Positions 34,961 through 43,077 of a stretch of 64,000 nucleotides of DNA are shown here, piece after piece; the first letter of the stretch is position 1, and each line of letters begins with the position of its first letter. The position numbers and the translations under genes are program-made. The DNA comes from Thiohalocapsa sp963698775 (GTDB lineage: Bacteria > Pseudomonadota > Gammaproteobacteria > Chromatiales > Chromatiaceae): the NCBI GenBank assembly GCA_963698775.1, contig CAVOSE010000009.1:204788-268787 (forward strand), written 5' to 3'. The notes beneath the pieces were generated by a model. It was given only the letters and a program-made list of their open reading frames with translations, was not told where the DNA came from and did not search any database.

Positions 34961-34976
34961 GCAATCCGAGTGCCAA
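34961..34976 (-). promoter_or_regulatory. Sigma54 promoter of the rnf operon
   Basis: On the minus strand the site reads TTGGCACTCGGATTGC, a perfect match to the sigma54 consensus TGGCAC-N5-TTGC. It lies about 50 bases before the rnfA start, with transcription expected near 34950. Confidence 0.88.
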
Positions 34977-35146
34977 GGGGGTTCGGCCTGCGCTGGAGGG
35001 CATGAGGACGGTGCGCCGATATGGTGCGGCGCAAGACCTGTCCGCCCCGATCAACCGCTACCGGCCTGGGATCGACAGGCGCCCGTGGCCTTCGGTGCCG
35101 GATCGGTTTTGATTCCGCGCCAACCCGCGGTCCGGTCGGTCGAGCT

Positions 35147-35162
35147 TGTGGTGATCGACACA
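35147..35162. promoter_or_regulatory. NifA upstream activator site 1 (rnf)
   Basis: TGT-GGTGATCGAC-ACA is an exact TGT-N10-ACA NifA-binding site about 170 bases upstream of the rnf sigma54 promoter. It could also serve the divergent nifL side. Confidence 0.75.
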
Positions 35163-35186
35163 TATCTCGCGGGTCGCGGCGGCCCT

Positions 35187-35202
35187 TGTCGTGAAGACGA
35201 CA
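35187..35202. promoter_or_regulatory. NifA upstream activator site 2 (rnf)
   Basis: TGT-CGTGAAGACG-ACA is a second exact TGT-N10-ACA site, 40 bases (about four helical turns) from site 1, so both would be on the same DNA face. The rest of the 34912-35377 gap shows no clear nifL promoter. Confidence 0.75.
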
Positions 35203-35377
35203 ATCGAACGGGCGCGTCGTTGAGGTCGCGTGATCGCTACGGCGTCAGTCCGCTATCGCCGCTGGCGTTGTGGCGAGCGCCGATCGCCCGGGAACAGAAA
35301 TTGCTAACGCAAGTTTAGTGATTGATGCAGAGATGATCGAACGACCTTCGGCTAATTGCGAAACAGGAGACCCGAGC

Positions 35378-37018
35378 GTGACGACCCGCAGCTCTACCGA
35401 CCCCTCTATGCCGGCCGTCCAAGATCCGCTGGCCGCCTATCTGAACGCGCCGCCAGCGGGAACTCCCGATGAGGTCATCGAGCTCCTGTCCCTGATGGCC
35501 GGCAAGCCCGATGATCCATTGCCGCCAAGGATCTACTTCGAGACGGTGGAGCAGTCGCCGGTCGCGATCTCCATTACCGATGCCAAGGCCGATATCCTGT
35601 ACGTCAATCAGGCGTTCGAGACCCTGACCGGCTATGCGCGAGAAGATGTGCTCGGCCAGAACGAGGCCGTCCTGTCCAGCAACTCGACGCCGGACTCTAT
35701 CTACAAACAGCTCTGGCGGACCATCCAGGCCAAGCGTGCGTGGTCGGGCACCTTGGTCAACCGAACGCGGGAAGGGCGGGACTACATCGCGTCCTTGACC
35801 ATTGCGCCGGTGCTCGATCAGACGGGCGAGATCGCCTTTTTTCTCGGTATGCACCGGGATGTGACGCGCGAACACGAACTCGAGACCCAACTGCGCCAGC
35901 AGAAGACGCGCATCGAGATCGTGCTGAATGCGGCCCCGGTGCTCGTCGTCCTGATGGACGAGGCGGGGGAGGTCTTGCTGGACAATCAGGAGTACAAGAA
36001 ACTGCTTGGCGACCTGCGCGGGCGGGAGCCGTTGGACGTGTTACGCCAAGCACTGCGCGAGCAGGCCGATTTCGATCCCGTGGAGACGATTCGCGCCGGA
36101 CGTGGCTTCAAGGACGTCGAGGTAAGCATTGAGATACCCGGAGCCGGCGGTCCGCGTTGGTTCTCATGCTCGGGCACCCCGACGAGCGAGGCGGATGGCA
36201 GCGCGCGCAACTACTTCGGTCGGGACCGGGTTGGTGAAGGTCATCTGCTCCTGCTGGCGAACGAAGTCACGGCCCGCCGTCGCGAGGTCGAGCGGGCGCA
36301 CCTAGAGAATCTGCGTGCGCGACTTGCGGAGCAGCAGATGACCCACGGCGTGCGCGAGGCATTGGCAGCGGCGATCTACCAGATGCAGGGTCCTCTGAAC
36401 GTGGTTCAGGCCGCCATTGGCATGCTCAAGCGCGGCAAGGCCGAGCCGACCACCTTGGCCAGTATGCTCGCCCAGATCAGCGCATCGAGCCAACAGGCCC
36501 TGACCAGCCTGAAGGCGTCATTGCCGGACGAGGTCAGGGAGGCCGAGGCACGGGTCAACGTCAACGAGCTACTGCGTCAGGTGTTGGAGATCGAGACCGA
36601 CCGACTGCTGGCCGCCGGAGTCGTCGTGGACTGGCGGCCCGCGCATTCGCTGCCCCAGATCACGGGGCACAAGACCCAGCTCAGATCCATGTTCAAGTAC
36701 CTCATCGACAATGCGATCCTGGCGCTCAACGAGACCGGCAAGACGCACCGGGAGCTGCGGCTATCGACGCGTACCATCAGTGATGGCGTGGAAGTGGAGG
36801 TTCAGGACAACGGCGGCGGCATTGAACAAGCGGACCGATTCAAGGTGTTCGAGCCCTTCTTCATCGGTTGGCGCAACCGGCGTGGTCGCGCGGGTATGGG
36901 GCTGGCCCTGACCCAGGAGATCGTCAACCAGCACGGCGGCTGCATCGAGATCGCCCCCGACTTCCATGACGGCTGCCGGATTCGCCTGTCCCTCAATACG
37001 GTGGCCGTGGAGCAATGA
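35378..37018 (+). CDS. nifL: Nitrogen fixation negative regulator NifL
   Basis: A 546-residue anti-activator of NifA that senses redox through FAD. PAS1 (about 30-140) starts YFETVEQSPVAISITDAKAD and includes LVNRTREGRDYIASLTIAPV, very close to Azotobacter NifL. A second PAS (about 165-275) and a linker follow, then a degenerate GHKT domain with MFKYLIDNAILALNE (N-box), DNGGGI and GRAGMGLALTQEIV. The canonical phospho-accepting His is replaced in the ALAAAIYQMQGPLNVVQAA helix, as in other NifL proteins. The start is GTG 35378, supported by ACAGGAGACC seven bases upstream. An upstream ATG at 35333 lacks a site. Confidence 0.94.
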   Translation: MTTRSSTDPSMPAVQDPLAAYLNAPPAGTPDEVIELLSLMAGKPDDPLPPRIYFETVEQSPVAISITDAKADILYVNQAFETLTGYAREDVLGQNEAVLSSNSTPDSIYKQLWRTIQAKRAWSGTLVNRTREGRDYIASLTIAPVLDQTGEIAFFLGMHRDVTREHELETQLRQQKTRIEIVLNAAPVLVVLMDEAGEVLLDNQEYKKLLGDLRGREPLDVLRQALREQADFDPVETIRAGRGFKDVEVSIEIPGAGGPRWFSCSGTPTSEADGSARNYFGRDRVGEGHLLLLANEVTARRREVERAHLENLRARLAEQQMTHGVREALAAAIYQMQGPLNVVQAAIGMLKRGKAEPTTLASMLAQISASSQQALTSLKASLPDEVREAEARVNVNELLRQVLEIETDRLLAAGVVVDWRPAHSLPQITGHKTQLRSMFKYLIDNAILALNETGKTHRELRLSTRTISDGVEVEVQDNGGGIEQADRFKVFEPFFIGWRNRRGRAGMGLALTQEIVNQHGGCIEIAPDFHDGCRIRLSLNTVAVEQ

Positions 37019-38616
37019 CGCTGCCGGAGCCCACCCCCATGAGCATCAATACCGATCGCCCGGACGGCGTCGATCCCGCACGACGTCAAGAATTACTCGA
37101 GTCCCAGTTCGGGGCCCTGTTCGAAGTGAGCACGGTGCTCAGCCGTTCGCTGAATCTCAATCAGACATTGCGCGAGGTGCTCGAGGTGCTGCACCAGCGT
37201 GGGCGACTGCGCAAAGGGATGGTCAGTCTGGTCGATTCGGAGACGGGCGACCTGCTGATCTGCGCGGTGTACGAGAATGGGGTCGCGCCCTTTCGGTCGG
37301 TTCGCTATCACCCCGGGGAAGGGGTGATTGGGCGCATCTTGGAGAGCAACCGGCCGTGGATCGTTCCGCGTGTTGGCGCCGAGCCTCGATTCCTCGACCG
37401 GCTGGGTCTCTATGACGCAACGCTTCCCTTTATCGGGGTGCCTATCCGCATCGGCGAGGAGCGCGCGGTCGGCGTCTTTGCCGCTCAGCCCCCGTCCGGG
37501 GACAATTTGGTCAACGAACGGGCCCGTTTCCTGGAGATGGTCGCCAACCTGATCGGCCAGGCGGTGCGTCTGTCCCACATGGTCGAGGACGAGCGACGCG
37601 AACTCAAGGAAGAGCGCGATAAGCTGCGTCGGCAGGTTCGTGGCGACCATGGCTTCGACAGCGTTATCGGCCATACAGATGCCATGAAGCTGGTCTTCGA
37701 CCAGGTACGCCAGGTTGCGAAGTGGAATACCACGGTGCTGGTGCGTGGTGAGTCCGGCACCGGCAAGGAGCTGGTCGCCAATGCCATCCACTACAACTCG
37801 CCGCGCGCCCGAAACGCCTTTATCAAGCTCAACTGCGCCGCGCTGCCTGACAACTTGCTGGAGTCTGAGCTCTTTGGTCACGAAAAGGGCGCCTTCACCG
37901 GCGCCAGCGCGCAGCGGAAGGGACGCTTCGAGCAGGCCGACGGCGGGACCCTGTTTCTGGACGAGATCGGCGAGGTCAGCCCGGCATTCCAGGCGAAGCT
38001 CTTGCGGGTGCTGCAGGAAGGCGAGTTCGAGCGCGTCGGCGGTGGTCGCACCCTCAAGGTGGACGTGCGCATCATCGCCGCCACCAATCGGGATCTGGAA
38101 GCCGAGGTCAAGGCCGGCGATTTCCGCGAGGATCTCTACTATCGCCTCAACGTCATGCCGATCTTCATGCCCTCCCTGAGGGAGCGTCTCGAGGACGTCC
38201 CAGACCTGTCCCGCTTCCTGGTCGCCAAGATTGGCAAGATGCAGGGTCGGGAACTCAAGGTGACCGACAGCGCCCTCCGGGTGCTGATGCGTCACGACTG
38301 GCCCGGCAATGTGCGCGAGTTGGAGAACTGCCTGGAGCGAGCGGCGGTGATGAGCGAGCAGGGCGTCATCGATCGCGACGTGATGCAGTTGGCGGGTTTG
38401 AGCGTCAGCGGAGCCGACGGCGAGTCACCGATCCCCGTTGCCAAGGCTCAGACGGTGGACCTGGACGACCCGAACTTGGATGAGCGCGAGCGCGTCATCG
38501 CGGCCCTGGAGGAGGCCGGCTGGGTGCAGGCAAAGGCCGCACGCCTGCTCAACATGACACCGCGCCAGATCGCTTACCGAATTCAAACGCTGAAGATCCA
38601 GGTCCGGGAGTACTGA
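37015..38616 (+). CDS. nifA: Nif-specific sigma54 activator NifA
   Basis: A 533-residue activator of nif promoters. An N-terminal GAF domain (about 40-190) precedes an AAA+ domain with Walker A GESGTGKE, the sigma54-contact loop GAFTGA in ESELFGHEKGAFTGASAQRK, Walker B GTLFLDEIGEV, and the arginine-finger region. The Fis-type helix-turn-helix is at the end (AKAARLLNMTPRQIAYRI). No Cys-rich interdomain linker is seen, consistent with the NifL-controlled class rather than the oxygen-sensitive rhizobial class. It overlaps nifL by four bases. Its TGT-N10-ACA targets occur upstream of rnfA and nifB. Confidence 0.96.
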   Translation: MTLPEPTPMSINTDRPDGVDPARRQELLESQFGALFEVSTVLSRSLNLNQTLREVLEVLHQRGRLRKGMVSLVDSETGDLLICAVYENGVAPFRSVRYHPGEGVIGRILESNRPWIVPRVGAEPRFLDRLGLYDATLPFIGVPIRIGEERAVGVFAAQPPSGDNLVNERARFLEMVANLIGQAVRLSHMVEDERRELKEERDKLRRQVRGDHGFDSVIGHTDAMKLVFDQVRQVAKWNTTVLVRGESGTGKELVANAIHYNSPRARNAFIKLNCAALPDNLLESELFGHEKGAFTGASAQRKGRFEQADGGTLFLDEIGEVSPAFQAKLLRVLQEGEFERVGGGRTLKVDVRIIAATNRDLEAEVKAGDFREDLYYRLNVMPIFMPSLRERLEDVPDLSRFLVAKIGKMQGRELKVTDSALRVLMRHDWPGNVRELENCLERAAVMSEQGVIDRDVMQLAGLSVSGADGESPIPVAKAQTVDLDDPNLDERERVIAALEEAGWVQAKAARLLNMTPRQIAYRIQTLKIQVREY

Positions 38617-38620
38617 GGGG

Positions 38621-38763
38621 CTAGCGAGGCATCGTCTCAGACCGACGAGTCGTGATCATCGGTGTCGCTATCGAAATCGCTATCGAAATCGTAGCGGGTG
38701 GCCAGTAGCTCGATCCCGATCCCGATCCCGATCCCGATCCCGATTTCCGATTTCGATTTCGAA
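38621..38763. repeat. Dispersed hexanucleotide-repeat element, copy 2
   Basis: The head CTAGCGAGGCATCGTCTCAG then ACCGACGAGTCG matches copy 1. It is followed by TATCGAAATCGC units, a spacer, five GATCCC units and three GATTTC-like units. The TCGAAATCG and CGATTTCG parts are complementary, so this copy can form a long hairpin just after nifA and might end its transcript. Confidence 0.85.
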
Positions 38764-38861
38764 AAGTCTCGCCCGTCCGGTACCGCATCGAAACGTGACT
38801 CGTCTGCAGGAATTTGACGCCCTCAAGCAATCTAGGGCTTGGATGTCTCGATCCCTAGCGA

Positions 38862-38877
38862 TGTCCATGTTCCGACA
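38862..38877. promoter_or_regulatory. NifA upstream activator site (nifB)
   Basis: TGT-CCATGTTCCG-ACA matches TGT-N10-ACA exactly and lies about 100 bases upstream of the nifB sigma54 promoter, the normal distance. Confidence 0.78.
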
Positions 38878-38974
38878 TCGGCGTTTGATTCCATCCGTAG
38901 CAAAACCAACAGGACGTCTCTAGTCAGGAAAACAATTCCATATAAAACAGCTGTTAAGGGCGCTATTTCGAGTT

Positions 38975-38990
38975 AGGCCCGCGTCTTGCT
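38975..38990 (+). promoter_or_regulatory. Sigma54 promoter of nifB
   Basis: AGGCCCGCGTCTTGCT has GG and GC at the exact 10-base gap of sigma54 promoters (GGCMC-N5-TTGC form; one mismatch in the -24 element). Start of transcription is expected near 39001, about 60 bases before nifB. Confidence 0.75.
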
Positions 38991-39030
38991 TTAAGACCTC
39001 CAGAGCCATTTTGAATCAACGGGGCCGAGC

Positions 39031-39054
39031 GGCCTCATGACATCTCTGGAGGCC
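39031..39054 (+). promoter_or_regulatory. Hairpin covering the nifB ribosome-binding site
   Basis: GGCCTC (39031-39036) can pair with GAGGCC (39049-39054), which contains most of the GGAGG site (39048-39052) of nifB. With a 12-base loop the stem is short, so an effect on translation is speculative. Confidence 0.35.
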
Positions 39055-39059
39055 AGCTG

Positions 39060-40577
39060 ATGGAGTTGAAAGTCTTGGGCCAAGACAAGCCGGCGCAGCT
39101 GTCGGCAGAGGCGGGCTGTTCCTCGAGCGGTTGCGGTAGCAGTGGAGATCAGCTCTCCCATCTGCCGGAAGCGATTCGCGCGAAGGTGCACAACCACCCC
39201 TGCTACTCGGAGGAGGCGCACCATCACTACGCCCGTATGCATGTGGCCGTCGCCCCCGCGTGCAACATCCAGTGCCACTACTGCAACCGCAAGTACGACT
39301 GCGCCAATGAGTCCCGCCCCGGGGTCGTCTCCGAACTCCTGACGCCGGACCAGGCGGTGAAAAAGGTGATGGCCGTGGCGGCGACGATTCCTCAGATGAC
39401 AGTCCTGGGTATCGCTGGTCCTGGCGACCCCCTGGCCAATCCCGAACGCACCCTGTCGACCTTCCGGGATCTGACCGCAAAGGCGCCGGACATCAAGCTC
39501 TGCGTCTCGACCAACGGGCTGGCATTACCCGACGTGGTCGATGAGTTGTGCGAGCACAACATCGACCACGTGACCATCACCATCAACTGCGTCGACCCTG
39601 AAGTGGGTGCGAAGATCTATCCCTGGATCTTTTGGAAGAACCGGCGGATCAAGGGGGTCAATGGAGCCAAGATCCTCATTGAGCAGCAGCAGAAGGGCCT
39701 GGAGATGCTCGTTGAGCGCGGGGTCCTGGTCAAGGTCAATTCGGTCATGATCCCAGGGGTCAACGACGAGCATCTCAAGGAGGTCTCCAAGATCGTTAAG
39801 GCGAAGGGCGCCTTCCTGCACAACGTGATGCCGCTGATCGCCGAGGCCGAGCATGGCACCTTCTATGGGGTCATGGGTCAGCGCGGACCCACCCATGACG
39901 AGCTGCAGGCGCTGCAAGACGAGTGCGCCGGTGACATGAACATGATGCGCCACTGTCGCCAGTGCCGTGCCGACGCGGTCGGCCTGTTGGGGGAGGATCG
40001 CGGAGACGAGTTCACCATGGACAAGATCGAGTCCATGGAGATCGACTACGAGAAGGCCATGGAGCAACGCAAACAGGTGCATGCCGCCATCGAGGCCAAC
40101 CGTGAGGCGCAGCACAAGCGGTCGGGTGAAACACTGATTCCGCTGGCACAGCTCAAAGGGCTGCGGCGTAAGCCCGAGACGCGCCCGGTGCTCATGGCCG
40201 TCGCAACCGAGGGCCATGGCCTGATCAATCAGCATTTCGGTCACGCCCGTGAATTCTTGATCTACGAGGCGAGCGCAATGGATGTGCGCTTCATCGGCCA
40301 TCGCAGGGTCGACCTCTACTGCTCCGGAGGCGATACCTGCGGTGATGCGGAGACGGCGCTGCAGAAGACCATTCGCACCTTGGAGGGTTGCGAGGCAGTG
40401 CTCTGCTCGAAGATCGGCTTCGAGCCTTGGGGCATGCTGGAGGAGGCCGGGATCATGCCGAATGGAGAGCATCCTATGGAACCCATCGAAGACGCCGTGG
40501 CGGCGGTCTACCGCGAGATGGCTGCGGAAGGCCGGTTGGATCAGCCCGCGCCGCAGACGCTGTCGCTGACCGCATGA
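39060..40577 (+). CDS. nifB: Nitrogenase cofactor biosynthesis protein NifB
   Basis: NifB is the radical SAM enzyme that fuses two [4Fe-4S] clusters with carbide to make NifB-co, the FeMo-co precursor. The 505-residue protein has an N-terminal Ser/Cys segment, the radical SAM motif CNIQCHYC (68-75) in VAPACNIQCHYCNRKYDC, IAGPGDPLANPE, and CRQCRADAVGLLGED for extra cluster ligands. The C-terminal NifX/NafY-like domain (about 375-490; VATEGHGLINQHFGHAREF) can hold NifB-co. CTGGAGGCC precedes ATG 39060. It heads the nifB-fdx-FDP-fdx-FeSII-nifQ-draG gene string. Confidence 0.97.
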   Translation: MELKVLGQDKPAQLSAEAGCSSSGCGSSGDQLSHLPEAIRAKVHNHPCYSEEAHHHYARMHVAVAPACNIQCHYCNRKYDCANESRPGVVSELLTPDQAVKKVMAVAATIPQMTVLGIAGPGDPLANPERTLSTFRDLTAKAPDIKLCVSTNGLALPDVVDELCEHNIDHVTITINCVDPEVGAKIYPWIFWKNRRIKGVNGAKILIEQQQKGLEMLVERGVLVKVNSVMIPGVNDEHLKEVSKIVKAKGAFLHNVMPLIAEAEHGTFYGVMGQRGPTHDELQALQDECAGDMNMMRHCRQCRADAVGLLGEDRGDEFTMDKIESMEIDYEKAMEQRKQVHAAIEANREAQHKRSGETLIPLAQLKGLRRKPETRPVLMAVATEGHGLINQHFGHAREFLIYEASAMDVRFIGHRRVDLYCSGGDTCGDAETALQKTIRTLEGCEAVLCSKIGFEPWGMLEEAGIMPNGEHPMEPIEDAVAAVYREMAAEGRLDQPAPQTLSLTA

Positions 40578-40714
40578 TCGCTCCGGGGATGGGCAAGACA
40601 GGCAGGCTGCGCCTTGCCAGTCCCTGGCGCGCGGTGCCGGCAAACCACCGACACCGACCGTCGCCCGGCTGCCGTCGCGGTTGGTCGGAAACCTGATTGA
40701 GAGGATTGAATGCA

Positions 40715-40993
40715 ATGGCGTTTCAGATCATTGAGGGCTGCGTCAACTGTTGGGCCTGCGAGCCCCTTTGTCCCACCCAGGCGATTTACGAGTCCAAACC
40801 GCACTTCAAGATCGATGCAGGCAAGTGCAGCGAGTGTGACGGTGACTACCCTAACCCTCAGTGCGCGAGCATCTGCCCCATTGAAGGCGTCATTCTTGAT
40901 GGCTTCGGCCTGGCAGTGAATCCGATCGGCTCGCTCACCGGTATCCCGCCGGAGCGCATGGCGGCGGCGATGGCCGAGATTCAGGCGCGATGA
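40715..40993 (+). CDS. Nif-associated 4Fe-4S ferredoxin
   Basis: A 92-residue two-cluster ferredoxin. The first motif is CVNCWACEPLCP; the second is CSECDGDYPNPQCASICP, with the long insertion between the second and third Cys typical of FdxN/nif-linked ferredoxins. The C-terminal helix extends past residue 65. GAGAGGATTG precedes ATG 40715 (MAFQIIEGC). Such ferredoxins supply electrons to NifB or nitrogenase. Its stop overlaps the flavodiiron start (ATGATG). Confidence 0.93.
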   Translation: MAFQIIEGCVNCWACEPLCPTQAIYESKPHFKIDAGKCSECDGDYPNPQCASICPIEGVILDGFGLAVNPIGSLTGIPPERMAAAMAEIQAR

Positions 40994-42321
40994 TGAATCG
41001 GGCGTTCGATCAGCGACAGCGCGCCGACGATCTCGACGAGGTCGTCGATGTTTCGCGCCATCGAGAGGGCGTTTCAATCGCCCCCGGTGTGCATTGGATC
41101 GGCGCCCTTGACCCGACGCTGCGCACTTTCGACATCATCCTGCGCACCGCGAATGGGACCACCTACAACGCCTACGCGATTCGCGGCAGCGACGGCGTCG
41201 CGATCGTCGACACGGTGAAGCGCGAGTTTTCCGAGGAGTTCTTCAATCGCCTGGAATCCGTGGCGGACTACGCCGAGATCCGGGTGATCGTGCTCAACCA
41301 CCTGGAGCCCGACCACACCGGCGCGCTGCCGGAGTTGATGCGCCGCGCCCCCCAGGCGCAGCTCTACATCTCCACCCGCGCCACCTCCATGCTCAAGGCC
41401 CTGCTCAAACCGAAGGAAGCGGACAAGCCCTTCGAATATGTCACGGTCAACACCGGCGATGAGGTCAGCCTGGGTGATCGCACGCTGCGCTTCCTGCACA
41501 CGCCGTTCTTACACTGGCCAGACACCCAGTGCACCTACCTGGTGGAGCAGCAGGTGTTGTTTTCCGGTGATGTGTTCGGTTGCCACTACTGCGACTCTCG
41601 CCTGTTCAACGACCGGGTCGGCGATTTCCGCTTCTCCTTCGATTACTACTACGCGCACATCATGCGGCCGTTCAAGCAGCATGTGATGGAAGCGTTGAAA
41701 CTCATCGAGCCATTGCAACTGAAGCTCCTTGCGCCGACACACGGCCCGGTCCTCAGGGACCGTCCACGCCGGTACGTGACTCATTACAGAGAACTGTCGA
41801 CGTCCAGCCTCTCCGACGATATCTGCAATCAGGAGAAGACGCTGGTCATCTTCTATATGAGCTCTTATGGCAATACGGCCAGGATGGCCGAGGCCGTTTG
41901 CGCTGGCGCCGAGGAGCGGGGCGGCGTTCGGGTCTCGCTCTACGACCTGGAAGGCGGTGAGACAGAGCCCTTTGTCGACCTGATCGAGGCGGCCGACGCC
42001 CTCGCGTTCGGATCGCCGACCATCAATGGGGACGCCGTCAAACCGGTCTGGGACCTGCTGTCGTCGCTGGCGGTGGTCAATCTTACGGGCAAGATCGGCG
42101 CTGCCTTCGGTTCCTACGGCTGGAGTGGTGAGGCGGTGCGAATGATCGAAGACCGCATGCGCGGTTTGAAAATGCGTGTGCCGATCGGCGGCCTGCGGGT
42201 GAAGCTGATTCCCACCGACGAAGAATTGGAAGCATGCCGCGCGTTCGGCCGCAACGTTTCCGGGGCGCTCGTCGGCGAGAAGACCGACAGCGGCGTCATC
42301 GATTTCGCCGACCTTGCGTAG
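40990..42321 (+). CDS. Flavodiiron protein (FprA/A-type flavoprotein)
   Basis: A 443-residue class A flavodiiron protein. The metallo-beta-lactamase-like domain (about 30-270) has diiron ligands in NHLEPDHTG (His104, Glu106, Asp108), LHTPFLHWPD, SGDVFG and PTHGPVL. The C-terminal flavodoxin domain (about 280-440) starts VIFYMSSYGNTARMAEAV and contains AFGSPTINGD. These enzymes reduce O2 to water or NO to N2O. Lying inside a nif operon beside electron-carrying ferredoxins, an O2-scavenging role for nitrogenase is a reasonable inference. Confidence 0.94.
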   Translation: MMNRAFDQRQRADDLDEVVDVSRHREGVSIAPGVHWIGALDPTLRTFDIILRTANGTTYNAYAIRGSDGVAIVDTVKREFSEEFFNRLESVADYAEIRVIVLNHLEPDHTGALPELMRRAPQAQLYISTRATSMLKALLKPKEADKPFEYVTVNTGDEVSLGDRTLRFLHTPFLHWPDTQCTYLVEQQVLFSGDVFGCHYCDSRLFNDRVGDFRFSFDYYYAHIMRPFKQHVMEALKLIEPLQLKLLAPTHGPVLRDRPRRYVTHYRELSTSSLSDDICNQEKTLVIFYMSSYGNTARMAEAVCAGAEERGGVRVSLYDLEGGETEPFVDLIEAADALAFGSPTINGDAVKPVWDLLSSLAVVNLTGKIGAAFGSYGWSGEAVRMIEDRMRGLKMRVPIGGLRVKLIPTDEELEACRAFGRNVSGALVGEKTDSGVIDFADLA

Positions 42322-42415
42322 GTCATCTTGCGTAGGTCACTCAGAACAAAACCAACGACCCGAGACGGGGCGGATGGAGTCCGAATCAACAACCAGGTAT
42401 CAGGAGTCTGACACC

Positions 42416-42700
42416 ATGCCAAAAGCGAAAATCACGTTCGAAGATATCGAACAGACCGTCAACGTCCCCGCGGGCACGCGGGTCATCGAGGTGTCCGAAA
42501 AGATCGGGGCCGGCATCATCTACGGCTGCCGGGAGGGCGATTGCGGCACCTGCATGATGCACGTGAGCGACGGTTGGAACAATCTGACCGAGCCCTCGGT
42601 GCTCGAGGAAAAGATTCTGCGAGAGAACATGGCCAGCAGGCACGATCGTCTTGCCTGTCAGGCGCAGATTCTCGGCGATTGCAAAGTCAAACCCGCCTAA
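42416..42700 (+). CDS. [2Fe-2S] ferredoxin
   Basis: A 94-residue plant-type ferredoxin with GCREGDCGTCMMHV and a late RLACQAQ supplying the fourth Cys. CAGGAGTCTG precedes ATG 42416 (MPKAKITFEDIEQ). It lies between the flavodiiron protein and FeSII and may carry electrons to either or to nitrogenase. A 13-base direct repeat (CTTGCGTAGGTCA twice, 42312-42338) sits at the upstream gene end. Confidence 0.93.
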   Translation: MPKAKITFEDIEQTVNVPAGTRVIEVSEKIGAGIIYGCREGDCGTCMMHVSDGWNNLTEPSVLEEKILRENMASRHDRLACQAQILGDCKVKPA

Positions 42701-42727
42701 ACAGCAACCCAGATTCGGAGATTCAAC

Positions 42728-43075
42728 ATGGCCCTCGTCACATTTTCCAACCCTGACTACAAGGACAAAACGGTCTACGCGGTGGCTGGAAGCCACACCG
42801 AGACGGTGCTCAAGCTAGCGAAAGAGCACAAGGTGCCCGTGCACTTCGACTGCCAGGATGGCGAGTGTGGTCACTGCCTGGTGCGCGTGACCAGTGTCGA
42901 CGGAAAGAGCCGCATGGGTGGTCCGCTGACCGAGAAGGAGAAGACCGTCTTGCGCGAACTGGGCAAGGTCACCAAAGATGAATTGGAGCAGATGATCGTC
43001 GACGATCTTCCCAGCGAATGGCGTCTGGCTTGCCAGATGATCGTCCGCGACGAAGACTTGCTCGTGGAGTTCTAA
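42728..43075 (+). CDS. FeSII (Shethna protein II)-like nitrogenase-protective [2Fe-2S] protein
   Basis: A 115-residue [2Fe-2S] protein with FDCQDGECGHCLVRVTSVDG, LTEKEKTVLRELGK, and the end RLACQMIVRDEDLLVEF. That end closely matches the Azotobacter FeSII tail, and the spacing of the helix after LTEKEK is also like FeSII. FeSII binds oxidised MoFe and Fe proteins in a reversible, O2-stable complex. Its presence here supports conformational protection in this organism. It starts at ATG 42728 (GGAGATTCAAC upstream), and nifQ begins two bases after its stop. Confidence 0.9.
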   Translation: MALVTFSNPDYKDKTVYAVAGSHTETVLKLAKEHKVPVHFDCQDGECGHCLVRVTSVDGKSRMGGPLTEKEKTVLRELGKVTKDELEQMIVDDLPSEWRLACQMIVRDEDLLVEF

Positions 43076-43077
43076 CC

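Noticed and set aside
39525..40715. Long minus-strand open frame opposite nifB
   Set aside because: Antisense shadow of the conserved NifB C-terminal half and linker.
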